Of a DNA stretch of 64,000 nt, positions 63,333-64,000 are shown piece after piece; within the stretch, counting starts at the first letter, position 1, and each line of letters begins with the position of its first letter. The stretch covers positions 3,472,001 to 3,536,000 of the forward strand of contig NZ_CP086239.1 in NCBI RefSeq assembly GCF_026650985.1. The letters are read 5' to 3'. Below the pieces are notes generated by a model, which saw only the letters and a list, made by a program, of their open reading frames with translations, did no database searches and was not told where the DNA came from. The DNA is from Clostridium estertheticum. GTDB taxonomy: Bacteria; Bacillota; Clostridia; Clostridiales; Clostridiaceae. The translations under genes were made by a program, and so were the position numbers.

Positions 63333-63846
63333 CTATACTAAAGCCAATGTTGGTTCAAGAAGTTTCCTTACTTCCTCACTGCAACCAGCATATAACTGAA
63401 TAAATTCAATAAAAGTGAATATATCAAAATATTGCCCAATATAAATGATTACAGATTTAGTCTTCTTTTCTTTATAATTTTTTAACACAACTGGAAGAGA
63501 TTTTTTTGAAAATTTCCTGCCCTATTCCATGTTTTTGTACAATTGAAAGTATGTATATCCTATTAATGTCATAATTATGTGGAATACTATAAAATTGTAT
63601 TTTGTACTTTTAAAATCTTCGAGTTTCCAAAAAACTTTTATTTGCCTGTAGCCTTTTTCTATTTCGGGCCTAATTTCGTAAGTGTTTATTACTTGTTTCA
63701 CTGTTTTTTCTACATCTGTTGTCATGAAAGGATAATACTCATCATCCTTTGTATCATGCACTACGCAAGCTATTAGATCTACATCTTCTTTTAGATTTTC
63801 ACTTCTCCAAAAGGAGCCTAGTTCTTTAACTAGTTGTATTTCCAAC
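63333..63846 (-). pseudogene. Decayed DDE transposase (C-terminal part, IS4-like)
   Basis: The reading frame gives IRPEIEKGYRQIKVFWKLEDF (the Y-x2-R/E-type DDE C-terminal motif in parts), NFIVFHIIMTLIGYTYFQLYKN, then an in-frame TAG at 63522-63524, and continues in the same frame with FSKKSLPVVLK and YIGQYFDIFTFIEFIQLYAG to a stop at 63333. The N-terminal half is absent; unrelated sequence begins near 63847. Confidence 0.7.
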
Positions 63847-63880
63847 AGGAGTAAAAGATTGTTATAGTGCGTTAAGGTGA

Positions 63881-64000
63881 GTATACGCAAATGCAAACAA
63901 TCTAAGAATTGATGATAGTGCTGGTAGATCACTTGCTGCAGCAGTAACTCAAATGGCACGTGATAGAACAGATTTTCCTGTTTGCTTTCAAATGTTATCT
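63881..64000 (+). other. Open frame at the right edge (gene fragment?)
   Basis: Forty codons without a stop, preceded by TGA, reading ANANNLRIDDSAGRSLAAAV and onward to the edge. Composition looks coding, but there is no start or binding site. It may be the interior of a gene cut by the transposon. Family not recognised. Confidence 0.3.

Noticed and set aside
1-64000. CRISPR array, tRNA or rRNA genes
   Set aside because: No regularly spaced direct repeats and no recognisable tRNA or rRNA segments were found by reading through the window.

Overview
The window is low-G+C, Gram-positive DNA with AGGAGG-type ribosome binding sites, short intergenic gaps and Clostridium-type gene families (BceRS-BceAB, YesMN two-component systems, DHA2 efflux pumps, an IS1182-family element). 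It most resembles Clostridium sensu stricto; no species is claimed. No rRNA, tRNA or CRISPR array was seen.

Layout. (1) 1-3744: marR with a heterodimeric ABC exporter, the last subunit running off the left edge. (2) 4096-9600: a bacitracin-type (BceRS-BceAB) sensing and detoxification module with an anchored alpha/beta hydrolase. (3) 9742-12360: tRNA-dihydrouridine synthase and three small genes. (4) 12601-24209: a rhamnoside-utilisation locus: YesM/YesN-type two-component system, sugar ABC importer without its own ATPase, GH78 alpha-L-rhamnosidase and GH3 beta-glucosidase, both without signal peptides. (5) 24550-26274: an intact IS1182-family element with an 8-bp target duplication covering the stop codon of the neighbouring efflux pump. 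(6) 26278-35113: DHA2 efflux pump, iron-sulfur/zinc-ribbon flavoprotein, an AraC regulator fused to a GH39 domain that has lost its nucleophile, and a second heterodimeric ABC exporter. (7) 35249-44364: a macrolide-type glycosyltransferase, galU, merR, a DUF554 protein, dsbA-rrf2, a two-component system and a GPH sugar symporter. A 90-bp promoter region with four PhoP-like boxes occurs before galU and, inverted, before the symporter; an internally deleted third copy follows rrf2.

(8) 44733-61473 is the most unusual part. Its Mo-enzyme and cofactor genes are visibly richer in G+C (about 43% in a sampled line, against about 22% in one sampled flanking line). A GntR/FCD regulator precedes two perfect TGGTATACCA operators and a three-gene operon: a DMSO-reductase-family molybdopterin oxidoreductase, a NuoF-like protein reduced to its SLBB and Fe-S parts, and a NuoG/hydrogenase-like protein with a Cys-rich insertion and a degenerate H-cluster domain. 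Cofactor genes follow (mobA, mobB, a riboswitch-type leader, moeA, a second moeA-like gene, moaA, a truncated moaC, a MOSC protein), then a chemoreceptor, an IS66 relic and a second molybdopterin oxidoreductase with a copied leader. A TetR gene and a type-B carboxylesterase close the block; a relic of a related TetR gene lies at its other end (44399-44596).

The working idea is an acquired Mo- or W-dependent redox system that brings most of its own cofactor pathway. Its electron-transfer subunits resemble the hydrogenase-like (Hyl) subunits of bifurcating formate dehydrogenases but lack the NADH/FMN domain. Neither catalytic paralogue shows the usual Cys, Sec or Ser metal ligand in my manual alignment, so the substrate is open. 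The right edge holds a decayed transposase.
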